Origin: CAJXMH01 sp040220135 | GTDB lineage: Bacteria > Bacteroidota > Bacteroidia > Flavobacteriales_E > Vicingaceae | Reading direction: 5' to 3' | DNA length: 64,000 nucleotides | Assembly (NCBI GenBank): GCA_040220135.1 | Contig: JAVJTT010000009.1 | Span: 369,152-433,151 of the forward strand | Shown: in pieces, positions 10,004 through 19,300 of the stretch | Position numbering within the stretch: the stretch's first letter is position 1 | Layout of the letters: every line of letters begins with the position of its first letter | Made by a program: the position numbers and the translations under genes | Notes under the pieces: model-generated | The model's input: the letters and a program-made list of their open reading frames with translations, nothing else | The model's database searches: none | Told to the model about the DNA's origin: nothing

Positions 10004-11128
10004 TTAGTAATCGATTACTTGTTGCTCAATGTCTTTTGGCAATTCTCGATATTCGTATTCTTGAGTGCGGAGTTGAGGTTTAAAGCCAGCCTCTCTTATC
10101 GCCTCTTGAATGCCATCTGCGGTAAAGCGGTGTGGGGCTCCGGCCACAGAAACTACATTTTCTTCGATCATGATGGACCCCATATCATTTGCGCCGGAAT
10201 GTAAGCACACCTGAGCCACCTCTTTTCCCACGGTAAGCCAGCTGGCTTGAATGTTCTCAATGTTTGGCAGCATGATTCTCGAAATGGCGATCATTCGAAT
10301 ATACTCATCAGCGGTTACCTGATTGCTTACTCCTTTTACTCTTTTCAGCAAGGTTCCATCGTCTTGAAATGGCCATGGTATAAAAGCAATAAACCCTTTT
10401 GCGTGTTTGGGTTTTTCAGCTTGCACCTCTCGCAACCATACCAAATGCTCAAACCGTTCTTCTAAAGTTTCTATGTGCCCAAACATCATCGTAGCCGATG
10501 TTGTAATGTCAAGTTGGTGAGCTGCACGCATAACGTCCAACCACTCTTGGCCGGTGCATTTTCCTTTGGAAATCAGCCGTCTTACTCGGTCGTTTAAAAT
10601 CTCGGCTCCGGCCCCGGGCAAAGAATCCATCCCAGACTCTTTTAACTTCCGTAGCACTTCAGTGTGCGACAAACCTTCTAATTTGCAAATGTGAGCGATT
10701 TCAGGAGGACCTAAAGCATGAAGGCGCAATTCTGGGTATAGAGTTTTCAACTCGCTAAACAAATCACAGTAAAACTGAAGCCCAAGTTCTGGGTGGTGAC
10801 CTCCTTGCAATAAAAGTTGTCTACCTCCATAACGCATCATTTCATCAATCTTTTGCTTGTATTGTGAAATGCTTGTGATGTATGACTCTTCGTGACCAGG
10901 TACTCTAAAGAAATTGCAAAACTTGCAATTAGCAATGCACACATTGGTGGTATTGGCATTTCTGTCGATAATCCAAGTTACCACATCACTCTTTTTCTTT
11001 TCTTTTTTTAACTCATTTGCAACCCAAGAAAGCTCCGCTGTAGAAGCATGCTCAAAAAGGTATTGGCCTTCTTCTGCAGAAAGGAATTCCTGCTGCAGCG
11101 CTCTGTCTAATAATTCTCCTGTATTCAA
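10004..11128 (-). CDS. mqnC: Cyclic dehypoxanthinyl futalosine synthase (MqnC), radical SAM
   Basis: MqnC cyclises dehypoxanthine futalosine in the futalosine route to menaquinone. The 374 residues contain the radical-SAM cluster motif CIANCKFC (CxxxCxxC) after RNANTTNV near residue 57. MqnC-type motifs follow: RQLLLQGGHHPELGL, DSLPGAGAEIL, TTSATMMFGH and FIPWPFQDDGT. The last motifs fit MqnC better than its sister MqnE. The gene leads the run mqnC - CHU_C - ribE. It implies the organism makes menaquinone by the futalosine route; the other mqn genes are not in this window. Confidence 0.9.
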   Translation of the reverse strand: MNTGELLDRALQQEFLSAEEGQYLFEHASTAELSWVANELKKEKKKSDVVTWIIDRNANTTNVCIANCKFCNFFRVPGHEESYITSISQYKQKIDEMMRYGGRQLLLQGGHHPELGLQFYCDLFSELKTLYPELRLHALGPPEIAHICKLEGLSHTEVLRKLKESGMDSLPGAGAEILNDRVRRLISKGKCTGQEWLDVMRAAHQLDITTSATMMFGHIETLEERFEHLVWLREVQAEKPKHAKGFIAFIPWPFQDDGTLLKRVKGVSNQVTADEYIRMIAISRIMLPNIENIQASWLTVGKEVAQVCLHSGANDMGSIMIEENVVSVAGAPHRFTADGIQEAIREAGFKPQLRTQEYEYRELPKDIEQQVIDY

Positions 11129-11177
11129 GGCATCTATCTATTTGATTAATAACTCAATCTAACACTTTTAATTGTGG

Positions 11178-11185
11178 TAGATTTG
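11178..11185 (+). promoter_or_regulatory. Possible -7 box upstream of pdxA
   Basis: TAGATTTG matches TAnnTTTG and lies about 85 bp before the preferred pdxA ATG. There is no good TTTG at the proper distance upstream, so this is a weak call. Confidence 0.3.
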
Positions 11186-11269
11186 TGATTGTAAAAGTAC
11201 GTAATCTACTTGTTTCATCTAGGAAACAAGGCCGATTGCAGCTTGTTTAAGGCATTAGAAATTTCTAAA

Positions 11270-12328
11270 ATGGTAAAAAAGAAGAATTCAAAAGTGAAGA
11301 TTGGCATCTCCGTTGGAGACTTGAATGGTGTAGGCATGGAAATCATTCTTAAAACCATTGAAGACAGCCGAATTTGTGAACTGTGCACCCCAATCATTTA
11401 TGGCTCAAAAAAGCTGACAAACTATTATTCCAAAGCGCTTAATTTATCAAACCTTAGTTTAAATTATTTTTCTTCTGTTGATGAGGTCAAAGGGAAAAAG
11501 CCTAACATTTTGAATGTTTGGGAGGAAGAAGTAAACATACAAGCCGGAGAGGAATCTCAAGAGTCCGGTAGGTACGCCTACCTTTCCTTACAAGCGGCTA
11601 GTCAAGATTTAAAGGAAGGTAAAATTGACGCTTTGGTTACGGCCCCCATCAACAAAAAAGCCATCCAATCGGCTGACTTCGATTTTCCGGGGCATACGGA
11701 GTACTTGCAAGAACTAGACGAAGCCGAAGACTCGCTCATGTTGATGCTTAGCTCGGAAAGCAGAATAGGGGTTGTAACCGGACACATTCCACTTAAGGAA
11801 ATTGCAAACACCTTGACAACTGACTTAATTCTAAAAAAGATCAACTTATTAAATAAGTCATTAAAAGAAGACTTTGCCATTCGAAAACCAAAGATTGCCA
11901 TTTTGGGCTTAAACCCACATGCGGGCGAAAATGGTATGCTAGGTGCAGAGGAAAAAGAAATTATTGAACCGGCCATTAAGCAAGCCAAAAGCATAGACAC
12001 TTTGGCTTTTGGTCCTTTTCCGGCAGACGGATTTTTTGCTGCCTCAAAACACCGTAATTACGACGGAATACTTGCTATGTATCATGACCAAGGCTTAATC
12101 CCAGCCAAGTTATTTTCAGTTGGCATGGGAGTTAATTTTACCGCGGGACTTTCTTTTGTAAGAACCTCGCCCGATCATGGAACCGCTTTTGAAGTGGCCG
12201 GACAAGGAGTCGCTAACGAAAGCTCATTCCGTTCTGCTTTATACCATGCCATTGACATTGTAAAATGCAGGCAATTAAAAGAAAAGCTTGAAGAGAATCC
12301 GCTTGTAGTAAATAAGAATAGAAATTAA
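11270..12328 (+). CDS. pdxA: 4-hydroxythreonine-4-phosphate dehydrogenase (PdxA)
   Basis: PdxA oxidises 4-phosphohydroxy-L-threonine in the DXP-dependent route to pyridoxal phosphate. The protein of 352 residues carries KIGISVGDLNGVGMEI at the start, VTAPINKKAIQSADFDFPGHTEYL with the metal-site His, GLNPHAGENGMLG, YHDQGLIPAK and RTSPDHGTAFE. I chose ATG 11270, which puts the conserved KIGIS strand 11 residues in. An in-frame TTG at 11210 would add 20 unconserved residues. It is divergent from mqnC and 58 bp before yceD, probably heading the yceD-rpmF unit. Confidence 0.95.
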   Translation: MVKKKNSKVKIGISVGDLNGVGMEIILKTIEDSRICELCTPIIYGSKKLTNYYSKALNLSNLSLNYFSSVDEVKGKKPNILNVWEEEVNIQAGEESQESGRYAYLSLQAASQDLKEGKIDALVTAPINKKAIQSADFDFPGHTEYLQELDEAEDSLMLMLSSESRIGVVTGHIPLKEIANTLTTDLILKKINLLNKSLKEDFAIRKPKIAILGLNPHAGENGMLGAEEKEIIEPAIKQAKSIDTLAFGPFPADGFFAASKHRNYDGILAMYHDQGLIPAKLFSVGMGVNFTAGLSFVRTSPDHGTAFEVAGQGVANESSFRSALYHAIDIVKCRQLKEKLEENPLVVNKNRN

Positions 12329-12348
12329 CTCATATCCGTCTTTTTTGG

Positions 12349-12356
12349 TAAATTTG
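12349..12356 (+). promoter_or_regulatory. Possible -7 box upstream of yceD
   Basis: TAAATTTG fits TAnnTTTG and lies in the gap between pdxA and the DUF177 gene, about 30 bp before its ATG. The -33 side is not recognisable, so confidence is low. Confidence 0.35.
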
Positions 12357-12386
12357 CCCCCTTTCTTTGATTGGGGAGGTTAAATT

Positions 12387-12905
12387 ATGAAGAAGAAAAA
12401 ACAGCGTTTGATTATTCCTTTTAGCGGTTTAAAGCTAGGAACTCATCGCTTTGAGTTTGAGATAGACCCCACGTTCTTTGAGCAATTTGAATATTCCATT
12501 ATTCAGGATGCAGAAGTAAATGTAGAAGTGGATTTTGTTAAAAAGGCCACTCTTTTTGAGATTGAACTTGCAATCGATGGCATTTATCACTCTGCTTGTG
12601 ACCGTTGTAATGATCCTTTAGATATTATTTTGAAGGGCAAAGAAGAACTGATTGTAAAATTTGGCGATGGCACTTACGACGAAACAGATGAAATCAAGAT
12701 CATTCCGCATGAGGCGTACGAGCTTGATCTAACAAATGAGATATATCAATTCATTCACTTGATGCTTCCAAACAAGGTAGCACATGAAGATATTGATGAC
12801 TGTAACCCTGATGTTATTCAAAAGTTAGAGGAAATCAATCAAGGAAAAGAAGACAAAGAAGAAAACATTGACCCTAGATGGGCAGCATTGAAGAAACTTA
12901 AATAA
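12387..12905 (+). CDS. yceD: DUF177/YceD family protein (large-subunit assembly related)
   Basis: This 172-residue protein of the YceD/DUF177 family is nearly always encoded just before rpmF, as here (24 bp gap). The signatures are the acidic strand EVNVEVDFVKKATLFEIEL, then the cysteine pair CDRCNDPLDIILKGKEEL near residues 73-76, and a C-terminal DPRWAALKKL. Family members are linked to 23S rRNA and large-subunit accumulation; that role comes from the family, not from this sequence. The start is ATG 12387 after the GGGGAGG sequence at 12373-12379. Confidence 0.9.
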   Translation: MKKKKQRLIIPFSGLKLGTHRFEFEIDPTFFEQFEYSIIQDAEVNVEVDFVKKATLFEIELAIDGIYHSACDRCNDPLDIILKGKEELIVKFGDGTYDETDEIKIIPHEAYELDLTNEIYQFIHLMLPNKVAHEDIDDCNPDVIQKLEEINQGKEDKEENIDPRWAALKKLK

Positions 12906-12929
12906 AGCAGCAAATTAAACTAAATAGAT

Positions 12930-13118
12930 ATGGCACATCCAAAACGAAAAATATCTAAAACCAGAAGAGATAAAAGAAGAACTCACTACAAAGCTGAAGT
13001 TCCAACCATCGCTACATGTCCTACGACAGGTATGCCACACTTGTACCACAGAGCACATTGGTATGAAGGCAAACTATATTACAAAGGAAAAGTAGTAATG
13101 GAAAAAGCGGAAGCTTAA
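12930..13118 (+). CDS. rpmF: Ribosomal protein bL32
   Basis: bL32 is a small basic protein of the large ribosomal subunit. The 62 residues begin MAHPKRKISKTRRDKRRTHYK, the classical L32 start with the initiator Met plus a lysine- and arginine-rich tail binding rRNA. A shortened zinc-ribbon region follows (ATCPTTGMPHLYHRAHW), with only one Cys, so it is a zinc-free type. It follows yceD and is ended by a large palindrome. Confidence 0.97.
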   Translation: MAHPKRKISKTRRDKRRTHYKAEVPTIATCPTTGMPHLYHRAHWYEGKLYYKGKVVMEKAEA

Positions 13119-13137
13119 TTGAGTTAACAAAGCATAT

Positions 13138-13173
13138 ACAAAAGGTGAAATACAGCTGTATTTCACCTTTTGT
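13138..13173 (+). terminator. Perfect 36-nt palindrome after rpmF
   Basis: Positions 13138-13155 and 13156-13173 are exact reverse complements (ACAAAGG... / ...CCTTTTGT), centred on CAGCTG. Transcribed, it gives a long hairpin with T residues on the 3' side and would end the yceD-rpmF transcript. The full symmetry means it works on either strand. Confidence 0.75.
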
Positions 13174-13280
13174 GTTAACAGTCAAGTGTGAGTGGCTTTG
13201 CACAAGCTTTTATGAGATTTAAGCAAATAGCCCTACTTTAGGCCTTTGAATATATCGCTCCTGAAGAAAACAACTGAATT

Positions 13281-14282
13281 ATGACAAAGACCCGAGCTGC
13301 CTTAACAGCGATTGGTGGATACGTTCCAGAGTATAAGTTAACCAATGAAATATTGGAAACCATGGTAGATACTACCGATGAGTGGATTACATCTAGAACT
13401 GGGATTAAAGAGAGGCGAATTTTAAAGGGTGAAGGGAAGGGCACTTCAGACATGGCTGTAGAAGCAGTTAACAACCTACTGGAGAAAAGAGGGATAAAAG
13501 CGGAAGAAATAGACCTTTTGATTTGTTGCACCGTTACCCCTGATTTGGTTTTCCCGGCAACCGCTAACATTATTACGGATAAGGTTGGCGCCAGCAACGC
13601 CTTTGGTTTCGACCTTATGGCAGCTTGCTCTGGTTTTCTTTATGGCTTAACTACCGCAAGCAAATATGTAGAAAGTGGACTTTACAAAAAAGTCGTGGTG
13701 GTAGGAGCAGATAAGATGTCCTCCATTATAGACTACACCGACCGAACCACTTGCATCATTTTTGGCGATGGTGCCGGAGCTGCCTTACTAGAGCCAACTG
13801 AAGAAGAAGTGGGCATAATGGACACCATTATGAAAAGTGATGGTTCGGGAAGAGTTCACTTGCATCAAAAGGCTGGAGGCTCTGCGAAACCCGCATCTCA
13901 TAAAACGGTAGATGCCAAAGAGCATTATGTTTACCAAGAAGGACAGCCTGTCTTTAAATTTGCTGTAACCAATATGGCAGAAGTTTCAGCAGAAATTATG
14001 GAACGAAACAATTTAAAGAGTGAAGACATTCGATACTTGGTGCCTCACCAAGCCAACAAACGCATAATCGATGCAACTGCAAAGCGCATGGGTGTTGGAG
14101 AAGATCAAGTAATGCTTAACATTAGCCGTTACGGAAACACTACCAATGGCACTATTCCACTTTGCTTGTGGGAGTGGGAAAAAGATTTAAAAAAAGGTGA
14201 CAACCTAATTCTTTCAGCATTTGGTGGAGGCTTTACTTGGGGATCTATTTATTTAAAATGGGCTTACGACAGTAAAGCTTAA
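13281..14282 (+). CDS. fabH: Beta-ketoacyl-ACP synthase III (FabH)
   Basis: FabH starts fatty-acid chains by condensing an acyl-CoA primer with malonyl-ACP. In 333 residues the Cys-His-Asn triad is visible: Cys116 in MAACSGFLYG, His in LVPHQANKRII and Asn in YGNTTNGT. The N-terminal GGYVPEYKLTNE and the GGGFTWGS end are typical. It is the first gene of fabH-accB-accC, with small gaps. plsX, which lies between rpmF and fabH in many bacteria, is absent here. The start ATG 13281 matches family length. Confidence 0.97.
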   Translation: MTKTRAALTAIGGYVPEYKLTNEILETMVDTTDEWITSRTGIKERRILKGEGKGTSDMAVEAVNNLLEKRGIKAEEIDLLICCTVTPDLVFPATANIITDKVGASNAFGFDLMAACSGFLYGLTTASKYVESGLYKKVVVVGADKMSSIIDYTDRTTCIIFGDGAGAALLEPTEEEVGIMDTIMKSDGSGRVHLHQKAGGSAKPASHKTVDAKEHYVYQEGQPVFKFAVTNMAEVSAEIMERNNLKSEDIRYLVPHQANKRIIDATAKRMGVGEDQVMLNISRYGNTTNGTIPLCLWEWEKDLKKGDNLILSAFGGGFTWGSIYLKWAYDSKA

Positions 14283-14344
14283 ACTTGCTTTCTCTTAGAT
14301 AATTTTTAATTTAGTCAAACTATTTTCATTTGAAAGAATCATAT

Positions 14345-14887
14345 ATGAAACTCAGCGAAATACAAGAATTAATAAAATTCGTTTCAAAATCAGGTGTTAG
14401 CGAAGTAGAAATTGAAGACAAAGACTTTAAGCTTAACATAAAGACTCCTCCATTTAAAAGAGGAAAACAAGGGCAAAATCAAGAGCCACAACAAGTGGTT
14501 ACACAAATGATTCCGGCTCAGCAAATGCCTATGCAGCAGCAAATGCCTGCTGCTATGCCTCAAGCACAACCTCAACAACAGCAAGCTCCTGCTCAAGCCG
14601 AACAGCCCAAAGCAACAGAAAAGAAAGAGGTAGAAGAAGAAAATAATTACGTTGAAATTAAGTCGCCCATGATTGGAACTTTTTACCGTAAACCTTCTCC
14701 TGATAAGCCCGAGTTTGCCAAAGTAGGTGATACAGTAAGCGAAGGTGATACGGTTTGTGTGATTGAAGCCATGAAACTTTTCAATGAAATTGAAAGTGAA
14801 GTTTCAGGCAAGATCGTTAAAGTGCTTGTTGATGACTCTACTCCGGTAGAATACGATCAGCCGCTTTTCTTGGTTGAGCCTGCCTAA
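14345..14887 (+). CDS. accB: Biotin carboxyl carrier protein of acetyl-CoA carboxylase (AccB)
   Basis: AccB carries biotin between the biotin carboxylase and carboxyltransferase parts of acetyl-CoA carboxylase. The 180-residue protein has the N-terminal helix (KLSEIQELIKFVSKSGVSEV), a linker rich in Gln, Pro and Ala (QQ/PAQ repeats, residues about 45-95) and the biotinyl domain with EAMKLFNEI, whose Lys carries biotin. I start it at ATG 14345. An in-frame TTG at 14330 adds only five residues. It lies between fabH and accC in a conserved cluster. Confidence 0.97.
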   Translation: MKLSEIQELIKFVSKSGVSEVEIEDKDFKLNIKTPPFKRGKQGQNQEPQQVVTQMIPAQQMPMQQQMPAAMPQAQPQQQQAPAQAEQPKATEKKEVEEENNYVEIKSPMIGTFYRKPSPDKPEFAKVGDTVSEGDTVCVIEAMKLFNEIESEVSGKIVKVLVDDSTPVEYDQPLFLVEPA

Positions 14888-14931
14888 ATTGCAGCTTAAC
14901 TTAATTTCTGTACCAATCTAAAACATAAAGT

Positions 14932-16284
14932 ATGTTTAAAAAGGTTTTAATTGCCAACCGAGGCGAAATAGCCCTACGTGTACTTCGTACTTGTAAAGAA
15001 ATGGGTATTAATACAGTAGCGGTATATTCTACTGCTGATGCGGATAGTCTTCACGTTCGTTTTGCCGACGAAGCAGTTTGTATTGGACCACCTTCCAGTT
15101 CGGACTCTTATTTAAAAATTGCCAACATTATGTCTGCTGCGGAAATTACCAATGCAGATGCAATTCACCCAGGCTATGGATTCCTCTCTGAAAATGCTAA
15201 GTTTTCTAAAATTTGTGATGAACATGGCGTAAAATTTATTGGTGCTTCTCCCGAAATGATTGATGGGATGGGTGATAAAGCGCAAGCCAAAACGACCATG
15301 ATCAAAGCCGGTGTACCAACGGTACCAGGTTCAGAAGGGTTACTAGATGACCTAAAACATGCCAAGAAATCAGCAAAGGAGATTGGCTATCCTGTTATGA
15401 TGAAAGCTACCGCCGGTGGTGGTGGTAAAGGAATGCGCATTATCCGCGGAGAAGATGAATTAGAAGCGGCATGGGAAAGTGCACGAAAAGAAGCTGCTGC
15501 TGCCTTTGGTAACGATGGCATGTATATGGAAAAATTCATTGAAGAGCCACGTCACATTGAAATTCAAATTGCCGGAGATCAGTTTGGCAATTACTGTCAC
15601 CTTTCTGAAAGAGATTGCTCCATTCAAAGAAGACATCAAAAATTAGTTGAGGAGACTCCCTCTCCATTCATGACCGATGAGTTGAGAGAAAAAATGGGTG
15701 AGGCCGGAATTAAAGCGGCGGCTGCAGTAAAATACGAAGGAGTTGGTACGGTTGAATTCTTAGTTGACAAAGACCGAAACTTCTACTTCATGGAAATGAA
15801 CACTCGAATTCAAGTAGAACACACCATTACGGAAGAAGTAATCAATTTTGATTTGATCAAAGAACAAATTAAAATTGCTGCCGGTCATAAAATTTCCGGT
15901 CAGAATTACTATCCGCAAATGCATGCGATTCAGTGTAGAATTAATGCGGAGGACCCTTTTAACAACTTTAGACCAAGCCCAGGAGCAATTACTACTTACC
16001 ACGCTCCGGGTGGCCATGGAGTTCGGGTAGACACCCACTCTTATGCAGGCTATGTTATTCCTCCTTTCTATGACTCAATGATCTCAAAACTAATTACAGT
16101 AGCACAGACTAGAGAAGAGGCCATAAAAAAGATGCAAAGAGCCTTGAGCGAGTATGTTATTGAAGGGATAAAAACAACTATTCCTTTTCATGAGCAACTG
16201 ATGCAAGATGAAGACTTTCAAGCTGGAAATTGCACCACCAAGTTTATGGATACTTTTAAACTAAAGCCAATAGAAGAAGACTAG
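14932..16284 (+). CDS. accC: Biotin carboxylase subunit of acetyl-CoA carboxylase (AccC)
   Basis: AccC carboxylates biotin on AccB using ATP and bicarbonate, the first step of malonyl-CoA synthesis. All parts of the 450-residue ATP-grasp enzyme are visible: KKVLIANRGEIALRV at the start, HPGYGFLSENA, the glycine-rich ATP loop KATAGGGGKGMRI, MEKFIEEPRHIEIQ, ERDCSIQRRHQKLVEETP and MNTRIQVEHTITE. Length is normal. It is the last gene of fabH-accB-accC and ends before a bidirectional terminator. Confidence 0.98.
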   Translation: MFKKVLIANRGEIALRVLRTCKEMGINTVAVYSTADADSLHVRFADEAVCIGPPSSSDSYLKIANIMSAAEITNADAIHPGYGFLSENAKFSKICDEHGVKFIGASPEMIDGMGDKAQAKTTMIKAGVPTVPGSEGLLDDLKHAKKSAKEIGYPVMMKATAGGGGKGMRIIRGEDELEAAWESARKEAAAAFGNDGMYMEKFIEEPRHIEIQIAGDQFGNYCHLSERDCSIQRRHQKLVEETPSPFMTDELREKMGEAGIKAAAAVKYEGVGTVEFLVDKDRNFYFMEMNTRIQVEHTITEEVINFDLIKEQIKIAAGHKISGQNYYPQMHAIQCRINAEDPFNNFRPSPGAITTYHAPGGHGVRVDTHSYAGYVIPPFYDSMISKLITVAQTREEAIKKMQRALSEYVIEGIKTTIPFHEQLMQDEDFQAGNCTTKFMDTFKLKPIEED

Positions 16285-16306
16285 ATTATTCTTAGATAAC
16301 TTCCAT

Positions 16307-16337
16307 AAAAAAAGGCTCCAAATTGGAGCCTTTTTTA
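16307..16337. terminator. Bidirectional terminator between accC and the efflux operon
   Basis: A perfect 9-bp stem (AAGGCTCCA / TGGAGCCTT, 16312-16332) with a 3-nt AAT loop is flanked by A-run on the left and T-run on the right. It serves accC on the plus strand and the RND operon on the minus strand. Confidence 0.88.
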
Positions 16338-16351
16338 TGATTGAGTTTCTG

Positions 16352-19300
16352 CTATTCATTACTTGCCAAGGAAGTTTGGTCAACAACGCGGCTCTTAAAC
16401 ACTCTAAGCTTTATTCGGTACACCAAGTAATAGCAAACCGGAACAATAACCAAGGTTAAGAAGGTGGCGAAAGTAAGGCCGAAAATCACTGTCCAGGCAA
16501 GCGGCCCCCAGAAGATCACATTGTCTCCTCCCATGTAAATGTCAGGGTCGAGGTTTGTAAAAAGTCCAAAAAAGTCAATGTTTAACCCTGTTGCAAGTGG
16601 AATTAAACCAAGCACCGTTGTAATCGCTGTTAGCAGTACCGGACGTAGTCTTGCTTTCCCACTTTGAATAACGACCTCTTTCACCTCTTGTTTAGGCAAC
16701 ATTTGATTTCCCTCTAAGCCAAATTCATTTCTTTTCCGATCTAACAAGATGTCGGTATAATCAATTAACACCACACTGTTGTTCACTACAATACCTGCTA
16801 AGGAAATAATGCCCAACATGGTCATCATTATCACAAAGTTCATATTGAAGAGCGTAATTCCGAAGAACACCCCACTAAAGCTCAATAAAATAGAGAACAT
16901 GATGATTAACGGTTTTGACATTGAGTTAAACTGCAGCACTAAAAGAAGAATAATCAGAGCCAAGCCCGTTCCTAAAGCACCCAATAAAAAGCGCATGTTG
17001 TCTTCTTGCTCTTCAATCTCACCGGTAAAAGCATACTTCACACCCTCTGGGGTTTCAAAGTCTTGCAATTGAGCTCTCACCTGATTCACCACCTCATTCC
17101 CATTGTAGCCGGGTAAGACAGCAGAATATAAGGTAACCACGCGTGTTGAGTTAATATGTTTAATAGCACTGTAGGAAGAAATGTTCTTAGGTTTAGCAAT
17201 AGTTGAAACCGGAATTTCTTTAATCTGACCAGTAGCAGCATCTCTAAAAATGATATTCTGGTTAAAGAGAGAGTTTTGATTATAACGGTTCTCCTGATTA
17301 AAGCGAACATAAATGTCGTAATCGTCACCATCTTGTTTATAAACCCCTGCCTTACTACCAAATATGGAACTTCTAAGCTGGTTGCCAATTTGAGCTGCTG
17401 ATACACCTAATTCCCCGGCTTTCTCTCTGTCAATTTCGACTTCCATGGCCGGCTTCGACTTGTTTACGTCAGTCTTTAATTGCTCAATGCCTGCAATGTT
17501 TGTTGCGTTGATGAAAGCGCGCATTTGCTCTGCTGTTTTGATTAGCTCGGCATAATCGTTGCCAGAAATTTCAATGTTGACCGGATATCCTACCGGTGGC
17601 CCATTCTCATCTTTTTCTACTGAAATGGAAACTCCCGGATAAATCCCTCTCAAGGCCTCCTGAACTTTTTGTCTTAGTTTTTCACTGTCTCTCCCTTCGC
17701 GATATTTAAACTCGGAAAGGCTAACGGTTACTTTTCCTCGATGGGGCATTTCGGCTTGTGAACCACCATCTTGTCTTGGGTTTCCAGCTCCCTCACCCAC
17801 TTGAGATACTGCTGATTCAACCATGAAGTTTTCACCTTCTTTCTCATACTCTTCATCCAAAACAACATCGTATACCCTCTTTTCGATCGACTTTGTAATC
17901 TCGTTGGTTTTCTCAATATCCGTTCCTTCTGGATACTCGATGTAGACAATAATTTGGTTTGGTTTATTATCAGGGAAGAACTCTACTTTTGGTGATACAA
18001 TAGCGGTCAGAATAATTGATATAATAAATACCCCAATTGTGCCAAATAAGAAGGCATAAGCCTTTTTTCCCGTAAGGGCAAAACGAATGGTTGAGCGATA
18101 CTTTTCTTCTAATATGGGCAACACATTACGCTGAAAGGAGATGGTAGCACCCATTAAAACATATTTGTATAACCAAAGTAGCACGGTGGTAAAAAGCAAT
18201 AAAGTACCCAAACCGCGAGCAGCAGAATCTGCCGTTAACATTAAGCCACCTAAAACGACAAATAAAATGCTGATTCTGATCAAGGCCTTTTTACTTATCG
18301 ATTTTTCTTCCACGCCCATAAGCCGTGAAACCAAAACCGAGTTAAAGAAGAGCGCCACGACCAAAGAAGAACCTAAAACAATGGACAAAGTAATAGGGAA
18401 AATCATCATGAAGGAACCAATTACCCCCGGCCAAAAGCCGAGAGGGAAAAAGGCAGCTACCGTAGTTAAGGTTGACACGATAATAGGGAAAGCAATTTCA
18501 CCAACCCCTTGTTTGGCAGCCTTGATTCTGCTCATCCCTTCTTCATCCATTAAACGATAGACATTTTCTACTACCACAATACCGTTATCAACCAGCATAC
18601 CCAATCCCATTACCAAGGCAAAAAGAACCATGGTATTCATAGTGTAACCAATGGCTTCAATTATCATGAACGACATGAACATGGACATGGGAATGGCGAA
18701 ACCAACGAAGAGGGCGTTTCGGAACCCTAAAAAGAACATCAGAACGGTTACAACCAGTATAATTCCAAAAATGATGTTATTCACCAAGTCATTAACTTGG
18801 TTAATGGTTTTGGTTGATTGATCGTTGGCAATGGTGACACTCAAGTTGGAAGGAAATTCTTCTTCCACCATTTTATCGACGATCTCTCGAATTTGATTTG
18901 CCGCCCTCACCATGTTCTTGCCACCGCGCTTTTTTACATCAAGCATTACAACGCTTTCTCCAAACTCTCTAGCGTAAGTGGTTTTGTCGCCTTCTTCAAA
19001 GCTCACCTCGGCTATATCTCTCAGGTAAACAGCACCGCCTTGAGTTTTTACCACAAAATTTTCAAGTTCATTGGGGTTCTCAATTTCTCCTAATACCCGA
19101 ATAGTTCGTTGCAAACCGTTCCTTACTAAGTTTCCGGCAGAAATGGTCATGTTGCCATTTGAAATGGCAGAAGCAACATCATTAAAGCTCACTTTAGATG
19201 CCATCATCTTATAGACATCAACTGCAACCTCTACCTCTTTCTTATCAACACCTCTTATGTCAGCTTGCTTTATTTCAGGGAGTTCCTCAATCTTATCTTG

